From contig DBDH01000015.1 of NCBI GenBank assembly GCA_002293455.1, forward strand, positions 1-5,173: a stretch of 5,173 bases of DNA, given 5' to 3'. This DNA comes from Treponema sp. UBA937. Lineage in GTDB: Bacteria; Spirochaetota; Spirochaetia; Treponematales; Breznakiellaceae. The notes below the pieces were generated by a model, which was not told the origin of the DNA, made no database searches, and saw nothing but the letters and a program-made list of their open reading frames with translations. This document shows, in pieces, positions 4,803 to 5,173 of the stretch. Numbering within the stretch: position 1 is the first letter of the stretch; each line of letters opens with the position of its first letter. The position numbers were made by a program, and so were the translations under genes.

Positions 4803-5173
4803 ATGAAGAAAACAGTTTTTTGCCTTATTTTGTGCGTTCAAGTGTTATGTTCGGCGGCTGTCTTTGCTCAAACCGCCGTTATAAAGGAACTTTCCGGTAC
4901 GGTAGAGTTAAAACAGGCCGGGCAGACGGCTTTTGTACCGGCAAAGATAGGCGACGAAGTTGCCCAGAGCACTATCGTTTCAACAGGATTTAAGAGTACC
5001 GCGCTTATCGAAGCGGGAAGTTCCGTCATTACAGTTCGTCCTTTAACGCGGCTTTCTCTCGCGGAAATCAGCAGCGCGTCAGGTACGGAGACCATCAATG
5101 TAAGCCTTCAAACCGGAAGGGTGCGGGTTGATGTGAATCCTCCATTAGGAACGAGAACAACGATGAGCGTCCG
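4803..5173 (+). CDS. FecR-domain exported protein, 3' end outside the window
   Basis: The first 123 residues are visible and the frame is open at the window edge. Residues 1-22 are a signal peptide (MKKTVFCLILCVQV onward, cut after AVFA, 22|23). Cys16 lacks a proper lipobox, so signal peptidase I processing is more likely. Residues 26-112 match the FecR domain: a first strand with GTVEL (32-36), IVSTGFKSTALIEAGSS (58-74), TVRPLTRLSL (77-86) and LQTGRVRVDV (102-111). Classic FecR proteins are anti-sigma sensors anchored in the inner membrane; here the domain follows the signal peptide directly, with no cytoplasmic N-terminal part, so anti-sigma function is not supported. In spirochaetes such exported FecR proteins often continue into other domains, which cannot be judged here. 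It is fourth in the co-directional envelope set. The start is fixed by AGGGAG and the signal peptide. Confidence 0.85.
   Translation, partial: MKKTVFCLILCVQVLCSAAVFAQTAVIKELSGTVELKQAGQTAFVPAKIGDEVAQSTIVSTGFKSTALIEAGSSVITVRPLTRLSLAEISSASGTETINVSLQTGRVRVDVNPPLGTRTTMSV

Noticed and set aside
4868..5098. An open minus-strand frame opposite the FecR-domain gene.
   Set aside because: The forward frame has a signal peptide, ribosome site and recognised domain; the reverse frame has none.

Overview
The window most likely comes from a diderm spirochaete of the Treponema type. This is inferred from protein character, not from a marker gene. The forward-strand proteins look like treponemal envelope proteins: a lipoprotein with GG-T-F-hydrophobic-x-GG-x-I-x-G beta-helix rungs, an OmpA-family protein with a divergent N-terminal domain resembling T. 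pallidum Tp0624, an outer-membrane beta-barrel with a VGRIPYADPLG segment, and an exported FecR-domain protein. Base composition is moderate and uneven: AT-rich on the left, noticeably more GC-rich on the right.

Layout. Positions 21-902 on the minus strand encode a two-domain iron protein: an N-terminal ferritin-like diiron domain fused to a C-terminal VIT1/CCC1 membrane domain (Ferritin-CCC1, MbfA-like). Positions 903-1214 form a divergent intergenic region with no gene. It holds a perfect TATAAT box and a stem-loop leader for the iron gene. For the opposite transcript it holds a TTAACA-17-TAGTAT promoter with an inverted repeat between the two boxes, and a small hairpin that contains the Shine-Dalgarno of the next gene. 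Positions 1215-5173 hold four tightly packed forward genes: beta-helix lipoprotein, OmpA-like protein, beta-barrel outer-membrane protein, and a FecR-domain protein cut by the window end. The gaps are 28 nt, a 1-nt overlap and 33 nt, with no terminator between genes, so they look like one operon.

How they may work together. All four forward products carry export signals and would populate the outer membrane and periplasm. The lipoprotein would be tethered to a membrane, the OmpA-like protein would be soluble in the periplasm, the barrel would sit in the outer membrane, and the FecR-like protein would be periplasmic. The OmpA-like domain has Ala where the family normally has its peptidoglycan-contacting Asp, so it may not be an ordinary wall anchor. 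A shared envelope assembly is an inference from gene order and export signals only. The iron gene is transcribed away from this operon and is probably an independent unit for iron storage, export or detoxification.
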